64,000 nt of DNA. Origin: Flavobacterium johnsoniae. GTDB lineage: Bacteria > Bacteroidota > Bacteroidia > Flavobacteriales > Flavobacteriaceae. The stretch covers positions 62,001 through 126,000 of the forward strand of contig NZ_MLFK01000008.1 of the NCBI RefSeq assembly GCF_001879205.1, given 5' to 3'. Of this stretch, positions 44,940 through 52,556 are shown piece after piece. The notes under the pieces were generated by a model. That model had not been told where the DNA came from. It did no database searches and saw nothing but the letters and a program-made list of their open reading frames with translations. A program made the position numbers and the translations under genes. How positions within the stretch are numbered: the stretch's first letter is position 1; the number at the start of each line of letters is the position of its first letter.

Positions 44940-45812
44940 ATGAAAGAGGTAGTAAATTGTCAGGCCATAGAGCTTGGGATAAGTGATTTAAAGTTAAAAG
45001 GCTTTAAAGTATACGAAATAACAGGTGATTTAAGCAAAATTCCAACCTACAATCGTCGTGATTACTATAAGATTTGCATCAATACCAGTAAAAGTCTTAT
45101 TCATTATGCTGATCGGGGAATAGAAACTGATGGAACGATTTTGTTTTTTGGAAATCCGATTATTCCGTATTCGTGGGAAAATATTTCGACAGAATTTCAC
45201 GGATATGCCTGTGTTTTTACTGAAGAATTTTTGAAAGCAGGAGATCGTTCAGAAACACTTCATGAATCGCCATTATTTAAAATTGGAGGCACCCCGATTT
45301 TTAACTTAAGCCCTGAACAAAAAGTATTTATAGATTCTTTGTTCGTGAAGATGATTGAAGAACAGGCAACCGATTATGTTTTTAAAGATGATTTAATGCG
45401 CAATTACATCAACCTGATTATCCATGAATCGATGAAAATGCAGCCTTCTGAAAATTTCTTTAAACATAAAAATGCTTCGTCCAGAATTACGTCTTTATTT
45501 TTGGAATTATTAGAAAGACAATTTCCAATTGAAACCAAAAACGAACCGCTTACTTTAAAAACGCCGCAGGATTATGCGCAGAGCCTTGCGGTACACGTGA
45601 ATCATTTAAATCGTTCGGTAAAAGAAGTAACAGGAAAGCCAACAACGGCGCACATTACCGAAAGAATTATAAATGAGGCGAAAGCATTGTTGCAGCATAC
45701 AGATTGGAGTATTTCGGACATTGGTTATTCGCTGGGTTTTGAATATCCGAGTTATTTTAATAATTACTTTAAAAGGCTTACAGGAACGGTTCCGAAATCA
45801 CTTCGAATGTAA
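44940..45812 (+). CDS. AraC family transcriptional regulator
   Basis: This 290-residue regulator has an N-terminal cupin-like sensing part (about 15-170). The C-terminal double HTH (about 190-290) has text AVHVNHLNRSVKEVTGKPTTAHITER and the second helix set DWSISDIGYSLGFEYPSYFNNYFKRLTGTVPKSLR. It matches the Bacteroidota group often found next to oxidoreductase or cupin genes. It is divergent from the TetR gene. Two tandem cupin genes lie downstream in the same direction, 193 bp away, and may be targets. Confidence 0.9.
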   Translation: MKEVVNCQAIELGISDLKLKGFKVYEITGDLSKIPTYNRRDYYKICINTSKSLIHYADRGIETDGTILFFGNPIIPYSWENISTEFHGYACVFTEEFLKAGDRSETLHESPLFKIGGTPIFNLSPEQKVFIDSLFVKMIEEQATDYVFKDDLMRNYINLIIHESMKMQPSENFFKHKNASSRITSLFLELLERQFPIETKNEPLTLKTPQDYAQSLAVHVNHLNRSVKEVTGKPTTAHITERIINEAKALLQHTDWSISDIGYSLGFEYPSYFNNYFKRLTGTVPKSLRM

Positions 45813-46005
45813 ATTGTTTCAATTTCTTAATTTTTTGTTTGAATATTGTTATTTCCGGAAAGCATTGCTATATTAATTTTGTCTTCAAATTACAGTATTA
45901 ATCATTTATCAGTTTTTAACAGACTAAATAAATACTTCATAAAGCGCATTCTAGCTTTCCTAAATTTAGTTTTCTGATTCTGATAATTCCAAAACAAGAA
46001 ATTTA

Positions 46006-46422
46006 ATGAAAGAATCAGACCATCAATATATGGATAGCATTTTTCCTAAGGGAGATTTAGCCCCAGCAGACTATTTTACCGGAAAAGCCTATGTAAAAAT
46101 GCTTGTTCCAAATGATGCGGCCCTTAATACCGCTGTAGGAAATGTAGTTTTTGAAGCCGGAGCGAGAAACAACTGGCACACACATCCGGGCGGACAAATT
46201 CTAATTGTAACGCATGGAACAGGATATTATCAGGAGGCTGGAAAACCAATTCAACTGCTTCAGGCTGGAGACGTTGTAAATATTCAGCCCGAAATAAAAC
46301 ACTGGCATGGTGCGTCGCCCGAAAGTGAATTTACACACATCGCCATAAGCACAAATACCGAGAAAGGAATTGTAGACTGGCTCGAACCTGTCACAGATGA
46401 AGAATACCACAGTTTTAAATAA
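46006..46422 (+). CDS. Cupin domain protein, copy 1 (metal ligands intact)
   Basis: This 138-residue single-domain cupin has motif 1 NNWHTHPGGQILIVTHGTGYYQ and motif 2 GDVVNIQPEIKHWHGASP. The metal ligands H-x-H, Q and the later His are all visible. Such small cupins include hydroxynitrile lyase-like and carboxymuconolactone-associated proteins; the exact reaction is not predictable. A close paralog starts 26 bp downstream, indicating tandem duplication and cotranscription. Confidence 0.82.
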   Translation: MKESDHQYMDSIFPKGDLAPADYFTGKAYVKMLVPNDAALNTAVGNVVFEAGARNNWHTHPGGQILIVTHGTGYYQEAGKPIQLLQAGDVVNIQPEIKHWHGASPESEFTHIAISTNTEKGIVDWLEPVTDEEYHSFK

Positions 46423-46448
46423 AATCAATCTCAAAAAATAAATAAACT

Positions 46449-46856
46449 ATGCCGACAAATTATGCAGCCATTATCGAAGAAGGAAAAGTCCCTAGCACAT
46501 ATATGACGGGTGAGGTTTCCTATAAAAAACAAAGCAGTGATATTCATCCCGAAAACACTGTAATTAAGGAAGTAACTTTTGAGCCCTGCTCAAGAAGTAA
46601 TTGGCATAGTAACGCAAGTCTGCACATGCTGATTGTCAAAGAAGGAACTGGTTATTATCAGGAAAGAGGCAGCGCAGTTCGTATGCTTCAAAAAGATGAA
46701 GTAGTAACGATTTTGCCTGGAGTTGAACATTGGTACGGAGCAACTCCATTTGAAAAGTTCTCCTATGTTGCCATTATTACAGAAATTGACAAGGGCCACG
46801 GACTTTGGCTTGAGCCGGTAACCGACGGAGAATATTTTCTATTAAGCAGTCATTAA
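46449..46856 (+). CDS. Cupin domain protein, copy 2 (first metal motif altered)
   Basis: This 135-residue paralog of the preceding cupin shares the layout YFTGKAYVK/YMTGEVSYK, the GTGYYQE strand, the VEHWYGATPFEKF strand and the ending WLEPVTDGEY. Motif 1 reads SNWHSNASLHMLIV, so the second His of H-x-H is replaced by Asn and the following GGQ is lost. A different metal, altered geometry or no metal at all is possible. It follows copy 1 by 26 bp in the same operon. Confidence 0.8.
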   Translation: MPTNYAAIIEEGKVPSTYMTGEVSYKKQSSDIHPENTVIKEVTFEPCSRSNWHSNASLHMLIVKEGTGYYQERGSAVRMLQKDEVVTILPGVEHWYGATPFEKFSYVAIITEIDKGHGLWLEPVTDGEYFLLSSH

Positions 46857-46930
46857 ATAGAGGTTCTAAGATGCTAGGTTCTAAGTTTTTTTCTTTGAAC
46901 CGTTATCTCTTTGAGCCTTTGTACCTAAAA
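46857..46930. repeat. GGTTCTAAG / GGTTCAAA-type repeat element
   Basis: AGGTTCTAAGATGCTAGGTT is followed by TTTGAACCGTTATCTCTTTG and CCTTTGTACCTAAAA. The arrangement of a forward repeat, a gap and an inverted TTTGAACC copy resembles the elements at 33701-33880 and 58443-58545. Confidence 0.5.
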
Positions 46931-46937
46931 AAAAGTA

Positions 46938-46975
46938 AAACCCCTTAAGCAATTCAACTCTTAAGGGGTTTCTTA
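46938..46975. terminator. Terminator between cupin and DUF4142 genes
   Basis: AAACCCCTTAAG (46938-46949) pairs with CTTAAGGGGTTT (46960-46971). It lies between convergent genes. Confidence 0.85.
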
Positions 46976-47004
46976 AAAATAAATAATAACCAATTAAATT
47001 TATT

Positions 47005-47592
47005 TTACTTTTTGTCAAGATTTTGTTTCAGCAGTTTAGCATGTTCTAAATGTGAAGTCAAACCCGCAATACTGTTAGTTGCCCAAAGCTTAATGTCTTC
47101 GTCCTGCGCATCTTTAGCTGCTTTTTGAAGTTTATCAATTGCTTTTTGGTGGCCATCGATCATCATATCGGCGAATTTTTTATCAAAATCAAGACCTGAT
47201 TTTTCGTTTAGTTTTTTATATTCTTCCTGACCTTCTTCAGTAAGAGAAGTTGGAAGAGTAAAGTTTTTTGCTTTTGCTAAGGCACTTACTTCAGATGCTG
47301 ATTTGGTGTGCTCATCAACAAGCATTTTACCAAATTTTTTCACTTCGGCATTCGTTCCTTTTTGCTGTGCCAGTTTTCCAATTTCGATTTCAGCTAAATT
47401 AATTTCGGCCTGATCTACTAAGAATTCCGAATCATCTTCTTTGTTGTCAATAGAGTCAAATTTGGCTTCATTAGCATCTTCTGCAACTTCTTTTGGATCT
47501 TCTTGTTTCGTTTCGTTTTTGCAAGATTGCAAGAATAATATAATAAGTCCTGCTCCTAAAATTGCTTTACTGGCTAATAGTATCTTTTTCAT
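47005..47592 (-). CDS. DUF4142 lipoprotein
   Basis: This 195-residue protein has a lipoprotein signal with lipobox LQSC. The mature part opens with an acidic, disordered stretch (about 30-55). The DUF4142 domain (about 58-195) follows, with FLVDQAEINLAEIEIGKLAQQ and FGKMLVDEHTKSASEVSALA, a ferritin-like helical fold. Its activity is unknown. Relatives are common in stress regions of environmental bacteria. It carries the 18-bp upstream box shared with the acidic-protein and PPOX genes. Confidence 0.85.
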   Translation of the reverse strand: MKKILLASKAILGAGLIILFLQSCKNETKQEDPKEVAEDANEAKFDSIDNKEDDSEFLVDQAEINLAEIEIGKLAQQKGTNAEVKKFGKMLVDEHTKSASEVSALAKAKNFTLPTSLTEEGQEEYKKLNEKSGLDFDKKFADMMIDGHQKAIDKLQKAAKDAQDEDIKLWATNSIAGLTSHLEHAKLLKQNLDKK

Positions 47593-47619
47593 GATTTAAT
47601 AGTTTAAAATGTTATGATG

Positions 47620-47659
47620 TAAAATTATTCAGGAAGACGCAGGATTGCCTTACAGGATT
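47620..47659 (-). promoter_or_regulatory. Shared stress-gene box and -7-like element before the DUF4142 gene
   Basis: On the minus strand, AATCCTGTAAGGCAATCC (47659-47642) is followed after 14 bp by TAATTTTA (47627-47620). The same arrangement occurs before the acidic-protein gene and the PPOX gene. The 314-bp gap 47593-47906 holds this box, a short AAGTCTAAAGTCTAAAG repeat and nothing else that looks coding. Confidence 0.55.
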
Positions 47660-47809
47660 TTGAAAGATTGTTATATGATTTGGATGCTGGGATAATTAAC
47701 AGTCATACGTAATATTATTTGGTTTACTTATTATACTTATTACTGTAATATGGTTTTGAAAAGAAGAAAGTCTAAAGTCTAAAGTATATAATCTACAATC
47801 CTAATTATG

Positions 47810-47827
47810 AAAGTTATAAGCAAAATT
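47810..47827 (+). promoter_or_regulatory. Weak copy of the stress box before the 47907 gene
   Basis: AAAGTTATAAGCAAAATT matches the shared box at 12 of 17 informative positions, chiefly TATAAG-n-AAA. The downstream -7-like element is poor. Low certainty. Confidence 0.3.
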
Positions 47828-47906
47828 GTATAACAGGAAAAACCTTCTTTTGAGGAACTTTGATATCACCATAAAACTAATATCAATTAATCTAAATTTT
47901 TAAGTC

Positions 47907-48146
47907 ATGCCAGATCCAAGAATTAAAAATGAAGCACAATACGAAGCTCTTGTAAAAAAGGGGTATAGTAAAGAAAAAGCAGCGCGTATTGCCAATACGC
48001 CAGATGCAGGTGAAAAAGGCGGAAAAGCAAAGCCTTATGAAGAATGGACAAAACAAGAACTTTATGAACAAGCTCAGAAAGTGGGTGTTTCAGGACGCTC
48101 TTATATGAACAAAAAAAGTTTGATTAAATCACTTCGAAATAATTAA
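47907..48146 (+). CDS. Small DUF7218-like protein
   Basis: This 79-residue basic protein has the opening MPDPRIKNEAQYEALVKKGYSKEKAARIANTPDAG, found in short proteins annotated DUF7218 or Rho-termination-factor-like. The C-terminal half (YEEWTKQELYEQAQKVGVSGRSYMNKKSLIKSLR) has the form of a Rho N-terminal/SAP-like helical motif that often binds nucleic acid. It lies 113 bp upstream of topoisomerase IB in the same direction. A role in DNA protection is inferred. Confidence 0.75.
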   Translation: MPDPRIKNEAQYEALVKKGYSKEKAARIANTPDAGEKGGKAKPYEEWTKQELYEQAQKVGVSGRSYMNKKSLIKSLRNN

Positions 48147-48154
48147 AAATAAAA

Positions 48155-48238
48155 CCACAGATGTCACAGGTTCTTGCAGATTATGCGGAAAGAGTAAAGG
48201 AGTTAGAAAAAATCTTTTGAATCTGTGACATCTGCGGC
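48155..48238. repeat. CACAGATGTCACAG inverted extragenic element
   Basis: CCACAGATGTCACAG (48155-48169) and CTGTGACATCTGCGG (48223-48237) are inverted copies with one mismatch. They frame an 84-bp element between the DUF7218-like and topoisomerase genes. It belongs to the family at 10076, 25125 and 62704. Confidence 0.65.
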
Positions 48239-48259
48239 AAAACAAAAATTAAAACGACC

Positions 48260-49342
48260 ATGAATACTGCCAGAACTCAAAAACTAATGACCAAACTTAT
48301 CAAAACGCCGCATTTGGTGTTAGATAAATTAGAACTAGTTTATGTAAGCAATCAAAATTTACCAATTGAAAGATGTCAGGGAGAAGATGGTTTTATCTAT
48401 AAAAAAAACGGACGCTGCATTAAGCAAAAAAGTGAAATAAAACGCTTTAATAGTTTGGTTTTACCGCCAGCCTGGGTTAATGTGAAAATTTCAGATTTAT
48501 CAAACGGACATTTACAAGCGGTTGGTTTAGATATTAAAAACAGAAAACAATATCGTTATCATCCAAAATGGAACCTGATTCGCAATCAGACCAAGTTTTA
48601 TAAAATTGCAGAATTTGGCCAAAAACTTCCTTCCATACGAAAACAAGTTGATATCGATTTAGAACAGAAAGAATGGTCAAAAGAAAAGGTAATTGCACTT
48701 GTTATTCGGTTAATGGAAGAAACGCATATCCGAATTGGAAACGAAAAGTACGCTAAAGACAATAAATCCTATGGACTTTCGACTTTGCGAAAAAGACATA
48801 TCAATATCAATAAAAATTCCCTTCGATTTGAATTCATCGGAAAAAAAGGAAAACAGCATACTATTACGACCAGAAACAAACAATTGATAAAACTGGTAAG
48901 CCGATGTGAAGAAATTCCGGGTTGGGAAGTTTTTAAATATTACGATAAAAACGGCGACAGGAAAGTTCTTGACAGTCATATGGTTAATGAGTATCTGCAC
49001 AACATTTCGGGCGAATATTTCAGCGCCAAAGATTTTAGAACCTGGGCGGCCTCAATTATATTCTTTGAAAATTTGATGGAACTTGGTGTTTCATCAGATG
49101 AAAAAGAAATCAAAAAAAATATTGTACAGGCTTATGATGCCACTGCAGAAGCACTTGGAAACACAAGAAATGTCTGCAAAAACTATTATGTTCATCCTTT
49201 ATTGGTTACCACTTATGAAGATGGAACGATTCAGCCCTATTTTGATAAAGTCAAAAAGAGCCGAAGCACCAAAAAGTATTTTTCGCGCAGTGAAACTGCC
49301 TTTGCAGAATTGATCGAAAATTATCAGGTCAATTTAATGTGA
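48260..49342 (+). CDS. DNA topoisomerase IB (poxvirus/eukaryotic type)
   Basis: This 360-residue enzyme relaxes supercoils by transient 3' phosphotyrosyl nicking. It has the N-terminal domain GFIYKKNGRCIKQKSEIKRF and the catalytic domain. Conserved catalytic positions are RIGNEKYAKDN, FIGKKGKQH, KDFRTWAAS and NVCKNYYVHP with nucleophile Tyr310. Length fits bacterial type IB enzymes, found patchily and often in stress-tolerant bacteria. It sits among stress and DNA repair genes. Confidence 0.92.
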   Translation: MNTARTQKLMTKLIKTPHLVLDKLELVYVSNQNLPIERCQGEDGFIYKKNGRCIKQKSEIKRFNSLVLPPAWVNVKISDLSNGHLQAVGLDIKNRKQYRYHPKWNLIRNQTKFYKIAEFGQKLPSIRKQVDIDLEQKEWSKEKVIALVIRLMEETHIRIGNEKYAKDNKSYGLSTLRKRHININKNSLRFEFIGKKGKQHTITTRNKQLIKLVSRCEEIPGWEVFKYYDKNGDRKVLDSHMVNEYLHNISGEYFSAKDFRTWAASIIFFENLMELGVSSDEKEIKKNIVQAYDATAEALGNTRNVCKNYYVHPLLVTTYEDGTIQPYFDKVKKSRSTKKYFSRSETAFAELIENYQVNLM

Positions 49343-49451
49343 TTATGGCTTTATTGCGCTATAAATTAATTGTTTAGAGTTAATGCTTCTCTTTAAAAAG
49401 TGTGAAATTTGAGTAACAAACAAAATCGTTATTAACTAAAATCTTATTATT

Positions 49452-49613
49452 ATGTTACGTTGGACAGTCATATTTATTATTCTGGCAATCATTGCGGGAA
49501 TATTTGGTTTTGGCGGAATTGCCGCTGGAGCCGCTAGTATAGCAAAAATTTTATTTTTTATTTTCTTAGTATTATTTATTATCTCGCTTATCAGTGGAAG
49601 AAGAAGTGTGTAA
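49452..49613 (+). CDS. DUF1328 (YtjA) small membrane protein
   Basis: This 53-residue protein starts [20 protein letters not shown] and continues [20 protein letters not shown], ending SGRRSV. It has two TMS and is the usual size for DUF1328 proteins (about 50-60). The function is unknown, but family members are often linked to stress regulons. It lies in the gap between topoisomerase IB and the DUF5661-like gene. Confidence 0.88.
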   Translation: MLRWTVIFIILAIIAGIFGFGGIAAGAASIAKILFFIFLVLFIISLISGRRSV

Positions 49614-49647
49614 TACAGAGAATTCAGTAAAATAAGAACGAAATTAA

Positions 49648-49685
49648 AAACGACACATATATCTCGGTAAATGTGTCGTTTATCT
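49648..49685 (+). terminator. Terminator after the DUF1328 gene
   Basis: AAACGACACAT (49648-49658) pairs with ATGTGTCGTTT (49671-49681). It lies 34 bp after the stop and just before the next gene at 49703. Confidence 0.8.
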
Positions 49686-49702
49686 TTTAAAATATTTAAA
49701 TT

Positions 49703-50350
49703 ATGGGAACTAAAAGCGGTGCTTATCAAGACGTTTACATTAAAAGGGAAGACGAAATGGTAAGCTTAAAAAATGATGTAACAGATTTTTGTGAAAAATA
49801 CATAAAACCTGTACATCCTGAAAACTGGGATTGGTCGACGCGTGATTTCGAAAATCCTGAAAATGATCCTACAATTGCCGAAGCAAGAGCTGTTGCAAAT
49901 GTAGTTTACAAGGATTTATTAGACGGTAATAATACAGAAGTCGATCTTTCAACGATGGATAATGTTGAGGCTATAAAAGCATATTTAAACCCGAAAAGCA
50001 AATATGCCGATTTTAATATGGAAGAATTTGCTTTTGCCTTAAAAGTAGAACTGGAGCATGGAAAAATAAGAGATGTAAATGTAACTAACAATCATCCCTT
50101 TTTAACTGCAATGATAGCACTTGCCCACATGACCGAAAGTCTTACGTATTACAAACGACTGAAAGTTATGGAAGCTGAAGGTGAGATTTACGAAATAATG
50201 CGAAAAATAGAAAGTGCTAAAACCGGAAGAGAGGAATGGTACAGAGAACTTGGCAAGGCCGAAAAAGAATTGACCGAAGCCAGAAGCGGATTAGTAGAAC
50301 GTTTGCAAAAAATGGATGATATTCCGACTTTAGAAAAAATAGGCGATTAG
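49703..50350 (+). CDS. DUF5661-like protein
   Basis: This 215-residue soluble protein contains FNMEEFAFALKVELEHGKIRDVNVTNNHP, which resembles the DUF5661 pattern around VELEHG (about residues 108-150), followed by a helix with HMTESLTYYKRLKVME. An acidic coiled C terminus (about 150-205) follows. The function is unknown. No catalytic motif is evident. It sits in the stress region with its own terminator at 50367-50402. Confidence 0.6.
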   Translation: MGTKSGAYQDVYIKREDEMVSLKNDVTDFCEKYIKPVHPENWDWSTRDFENPENDPTIAEARAVANVVYKDLLDGNNTEVDLSTMDNVEAIKAYLNPKSKYADFNMEEFAFALKVELEHGKIRDVNVTNNHPFLTAMIALAHMTESLTYYKRLKVMEAEGEIYEIMRKIESAKTGREEWYRELGKAEKELTEARSGLVERLQKMDDIPTLEKIGD

Positions 50351-50366
50351 AATTTTAAATCGCATA

Positions 50367-50405
50367 AAAAAGCCGTTAAGTTTTAATTCTTAACGGCTTT
50401 TTTGT
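50367..50405. terminator. Terminator between DUF5661-like and acidic-protein genes
   Basis: AAAAGCCGTTAAG (about 50367-50380) pairs with CTTAACGGCTTTTT (50389-50402). It lies between convergent genes. Confidence 0.85.
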
Positions 50406-50418
50406 TTCGTTTCGAAGT

Positions 50419-50973
50419 TTAAAATCTTCTTTTATCCTCTTCGATATAGTCATCGTCATTTTCTTCCTGAACGTCATCTTCTATATATTCGCTTTCTTCC
50501 TCATCATCAAAATCCTCTTCGTCGTCTATGTCTTCCAAATCTTCCTCGGTTTCATTAAAATCGTTCTCAAAAGTATCGGCAGGATTGTCAAATTCGTCAT
50601 TTTCCACTTCTTCATCAAGGTGTTCTTCGATGTATTCGTCTTCATCCTCATCATCAAGATCATTTTCATCTTCCAGAACAACTTCGTAAATCTGGTCTGT
50701 ATTATCTTCCAGATCTCTGTCTTTGTGGAAATCATCATCCAAATCATCCAAATCGTCGTCGTAAACGGCCGATTCCTGGTCTGGATTAGGTTTGTTAGGG
50801 TTGTGCCCATTTCTTACCGTATAACCGCGTTCTGCGTCTTCTGCACGGCTGTTTTGGGTTTCTCTTGTATTTAAATCGTAAAGTTCCTCGTTCATAACCG
50901 TATTTCTGTCAGAACTATTTGGATTTCCGGGATCTCTCGGAAAAGTGCTGTTGTTTTTATCTGTAGTATTCAT
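50419..50973 (-). CDS. Highly acidic, low-complexity protein
   Basis: This 184-residue protein is very rich in Asp and Glu, for example DDDLDDLDDDFHKDRDLED and EEDLEDIDDEEDFDDEEESE. The N-terminal 65 residues are polar and disordered (NNSTFPRDPGNPNSSDRNT). No fold, signal peptide or TMS is seen. Acidic proteins like this can act as DNA mimics, histone-like chaperones or cation buffers, but nothing in the sequence decides between them. It carries the shared stress box with a TAGATTTG -7 element. Confidence 0.7.
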   Translation of the reverse strand: MNTTDKNNSTFPRDPGNPNSSDRNTVMNEELYDLNTRETQNSRAEDAERGYTVRNGHNPNKPNPDQESAVYDDDLDDLDDDFHKDRDLEDNTDQIYEVVLEDENDLDDEDEDEYIEEHLDEEVENDEFDNPADTFENDFNETEEDLEDIDDEEDFDDEEESEYIEDDVQEENDDDYIEEDKRRF

Positions 50974-51001
50974 GATGTTTTATTTTAAATAGTTATACAT
51001 A

Positions 51002-51041
51002 CAAATCTAATTCTGAAAGCTAAAGATTTTCTTATAGAATT
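51002..51041 (-). promoter_or_regulatory. Shared stress box and -7 element before the acidic-protein gene
   Basis: On the minus strand, AATTCTATAAGAAAATCT (51041-51024) is followed after 14 bp by TAGATTTG (51009-51002), a full match to TAnnTTTG. The usual -33 TTG is absent, so the box may take its place. Confidence 0.55.
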
Positions 51042-51093
51042 GTTTGATGTAATTGCATAATTAACAGATGTTTAGAATACAAATTAATCGGAG

Positions 51094-51132
51094 AATGATA
51101 TAACCCCGCAGATAATCAACACGGTAATTTTA
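51094..51132 (+). promoter_or_regulatory. Weak stress box and -7-like element before the YciE/F gene
   Basis: AATGATATAACCCCGCAG (51094-51111) matches the box poorly, but it is followed after 13 bp by TAATTTTA (51125-51132). The spacing equals that at the stronger sites. Low certainty. Confidence 0.3.
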
Positions 51133-51162
51133 TAAAATATTAATCATTAAAAAATTATTACC

Positions 51163-51747
51163 ATGAAAACTACAGATAGTAAGAAACAAACAACAAAGAA
51201 AGACGCACCAAAACAAACAACTCAAAAAGGTGTAACTAAGCCAAAATCAAATGCCGCTGCAGGTTTAGCTGAATTATTTGAAGACAGCCTTAAAGATATT
51301 TACTGGGCAGAGAAAGCTTTGACAAAAGCATTGCCAACCATGGCTAAAAATGCAACTTCACCAGAACTTATTGATGCCATAAACGGCCATTTGACAGAAA
51401 CCCAAGAACAAATAACCCGTTTAGAAAAGGTTTTTGAACTTATTGGTAAAAAAGCAACAGCAAAAAAATGCGATGCAATGGAAGGCCTAATCGAAGAAGG
51501 AAAAGGAATTCTGGAAGAAACCGAAATTGGAGTAGTTCGTGATGCCGGAATTATTGCAGCAAGCCAAAAAATCGAACATTATGAAATCGCTACTTATGGA
51601 ACGCTGAGACAGTTTGCTGAAACTTTGGGTTATGAAGAAGCCGCAGCTTTGTTGGAGCTGACGCTCGATGAAGAAAAAGGAGCTGATAAATTATTGACAG
51701 AAGTTGCTGTAAATGCCGTAAATCTTGAAGCTGCTGAAGCAGAATAA
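51163..51747 (+). CDS. YciE/YciF (DUF892) ferritin-like protein
   Basis: This 194-residue protein has a lysine-rich N-terminal tail (about 1-30) followed by the DUF892 domain. LAELFEDSLKDIYWAEKALTK opens the first helix, and GHLTETQEQITRLEKVFELIG, the second. KIEHYEIATYGTLRQFAETLGY and LDEEKGADKLLTEVA follow. Ferritin-like Glu/His positions are present in these helices. YciE/F proteins are stress-induced; their activity is not settled. A terminator lies at 51767-51797. Confidence 0.9.
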   Translation: MKTTDSKKQTTKKDAPKQTTQKGVTKPKSNAAAGLAELFEDSLKDIYWAEKALTKALPTMAKNATSPELIDAINGHLTETQEQITRLEKVFELIGKKATAKKCDAMEGLIEEGKGILEETEIGVVRDAGIIAASQKIEHYEIATYGTLRQFAETLGYEEAAALLELTLDEEKGADKLLTEVAVNAVNLEAAEAE

Positions 51748-51766
51748 GATTGAAAATATCATACTA

Positions 51767-51800
51767 AAAGTGCAGTCTTAAAAAAACTGCGCTTTTTTTT
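51767..51800 (+). terminator. Terminator after the YciE/F gene
   Basis: AAAGTGCAGT (51767-51776) pairs with ACTGCGCTTT (51786-51795) with one mismatch and is followed by a run of T. Confidence 0.8.
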
Positions 51801-51824
51801 CATTAAAAATTTAAAACTAAGATT

Positions 51825-52556
51825 ATGCCCGAAGGTCCATCAATATTAATTTTAAAAGAAGAAGCCCAGCAATTTGCAGGTAAAAAAGTAATCGAAGTTT
51901 CTGGAAATTCCAGTATCGATCTGGATCGTTTAAGAGATAAAACCATCTTATCCGTTAAAACCTGGGGAAAGCATTTTTTAATTTGCTTTGAAGATTTTAC
52001 AGTCAAAATCCATTTAATGATGTTTGGAACCTATCGGATTAACGAAAAGAAAGAAAGTGCACCAAGGTTGCATTTAGCTTTTTCAAATGGAGAAATCAAT
52101 TTTTATACCTGTTCTGTAAAAATTTTGGAAGGTTCAATTAATCAGTATTATGATTGGAGCGAAGATGTTTTAAATGAAAACTGGAATCCAAAAAAAGCAA
52201 AGATGAGTCTGGAAAAAATTCCAAATGAAAAAATCTGCGATGCCATTTTAGAACAGAATATATTTTCGGGAGTAGGGAATATTATCAAGAATGAAGTTTT
52301 GTATCGGTGTTTTATTCATCCGGAATCTGTGGTTGGGAAAATACCTCACGAAAAAATAGACGAGATTATTGCCGAATGTTCGATTTACAGTTTTGAATTT
52401 TTGTATTGGAAGAAGAAATTCGAACTCAAAAAACACTGGCTTGCTTATTCTCAAAAAGAATGCAAAAGATGTAATTTGCCTTTCATCAAGAAACCAACAG
52501 GGAAGAAAAACCGACGAAGTTTTTTTTGTACAAACTGTCAACAGCTACATATATGA
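51825..52556 (+). CDS. Nei/Fpg family DNA glycosylase
   Basis: This 243-residue enzyme removes damaged bases and nicks DNA. It begins MPEGPSIL, giving the catalytic Pro2 and Glu3 of the family. The middle has the H2TH region (about 120-190; LEQNIFSGVGNIIKNEVLYR). The C-terminal zinc finger is CKRCNLPF then FFCTNCQQLH. At 243 residues it is shorter than Fpg (about 270) and fits Nei-like or the Nei2 group. A DUF72 gene begins inside its stop codon (ATGA overlap). Confidence 0.88.
   Translation: MPEGPSILILKEEAQQFAGKKVIEVSGNSSIDLDRLRDKTILSVKTWGKHFLICFEDFTVKIHLMMFGTYRINEKKESAPRLHLAFSNGEINFYTCSVKILEGSINQYYDWSEDVLNENWNPKKAKMSLEKIPNEKICDAILEQNIFSGVGNIIKNEVLYRCFIHPESVVGKIPHEKIDEIIAECSIYSFEFLYWKKKFELKKHWLAYSQKECKRCNLPFIKKPTGKKNRRSFFCTNCQQLHI

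Noticed and set aside
50526..50810. 94-residue ORF rich in Met, Trp and Ile on the minus strand
   Set aside because: It is an alternate frame of the acidic Asp/Glu-rich gene, which explains its odd composition.
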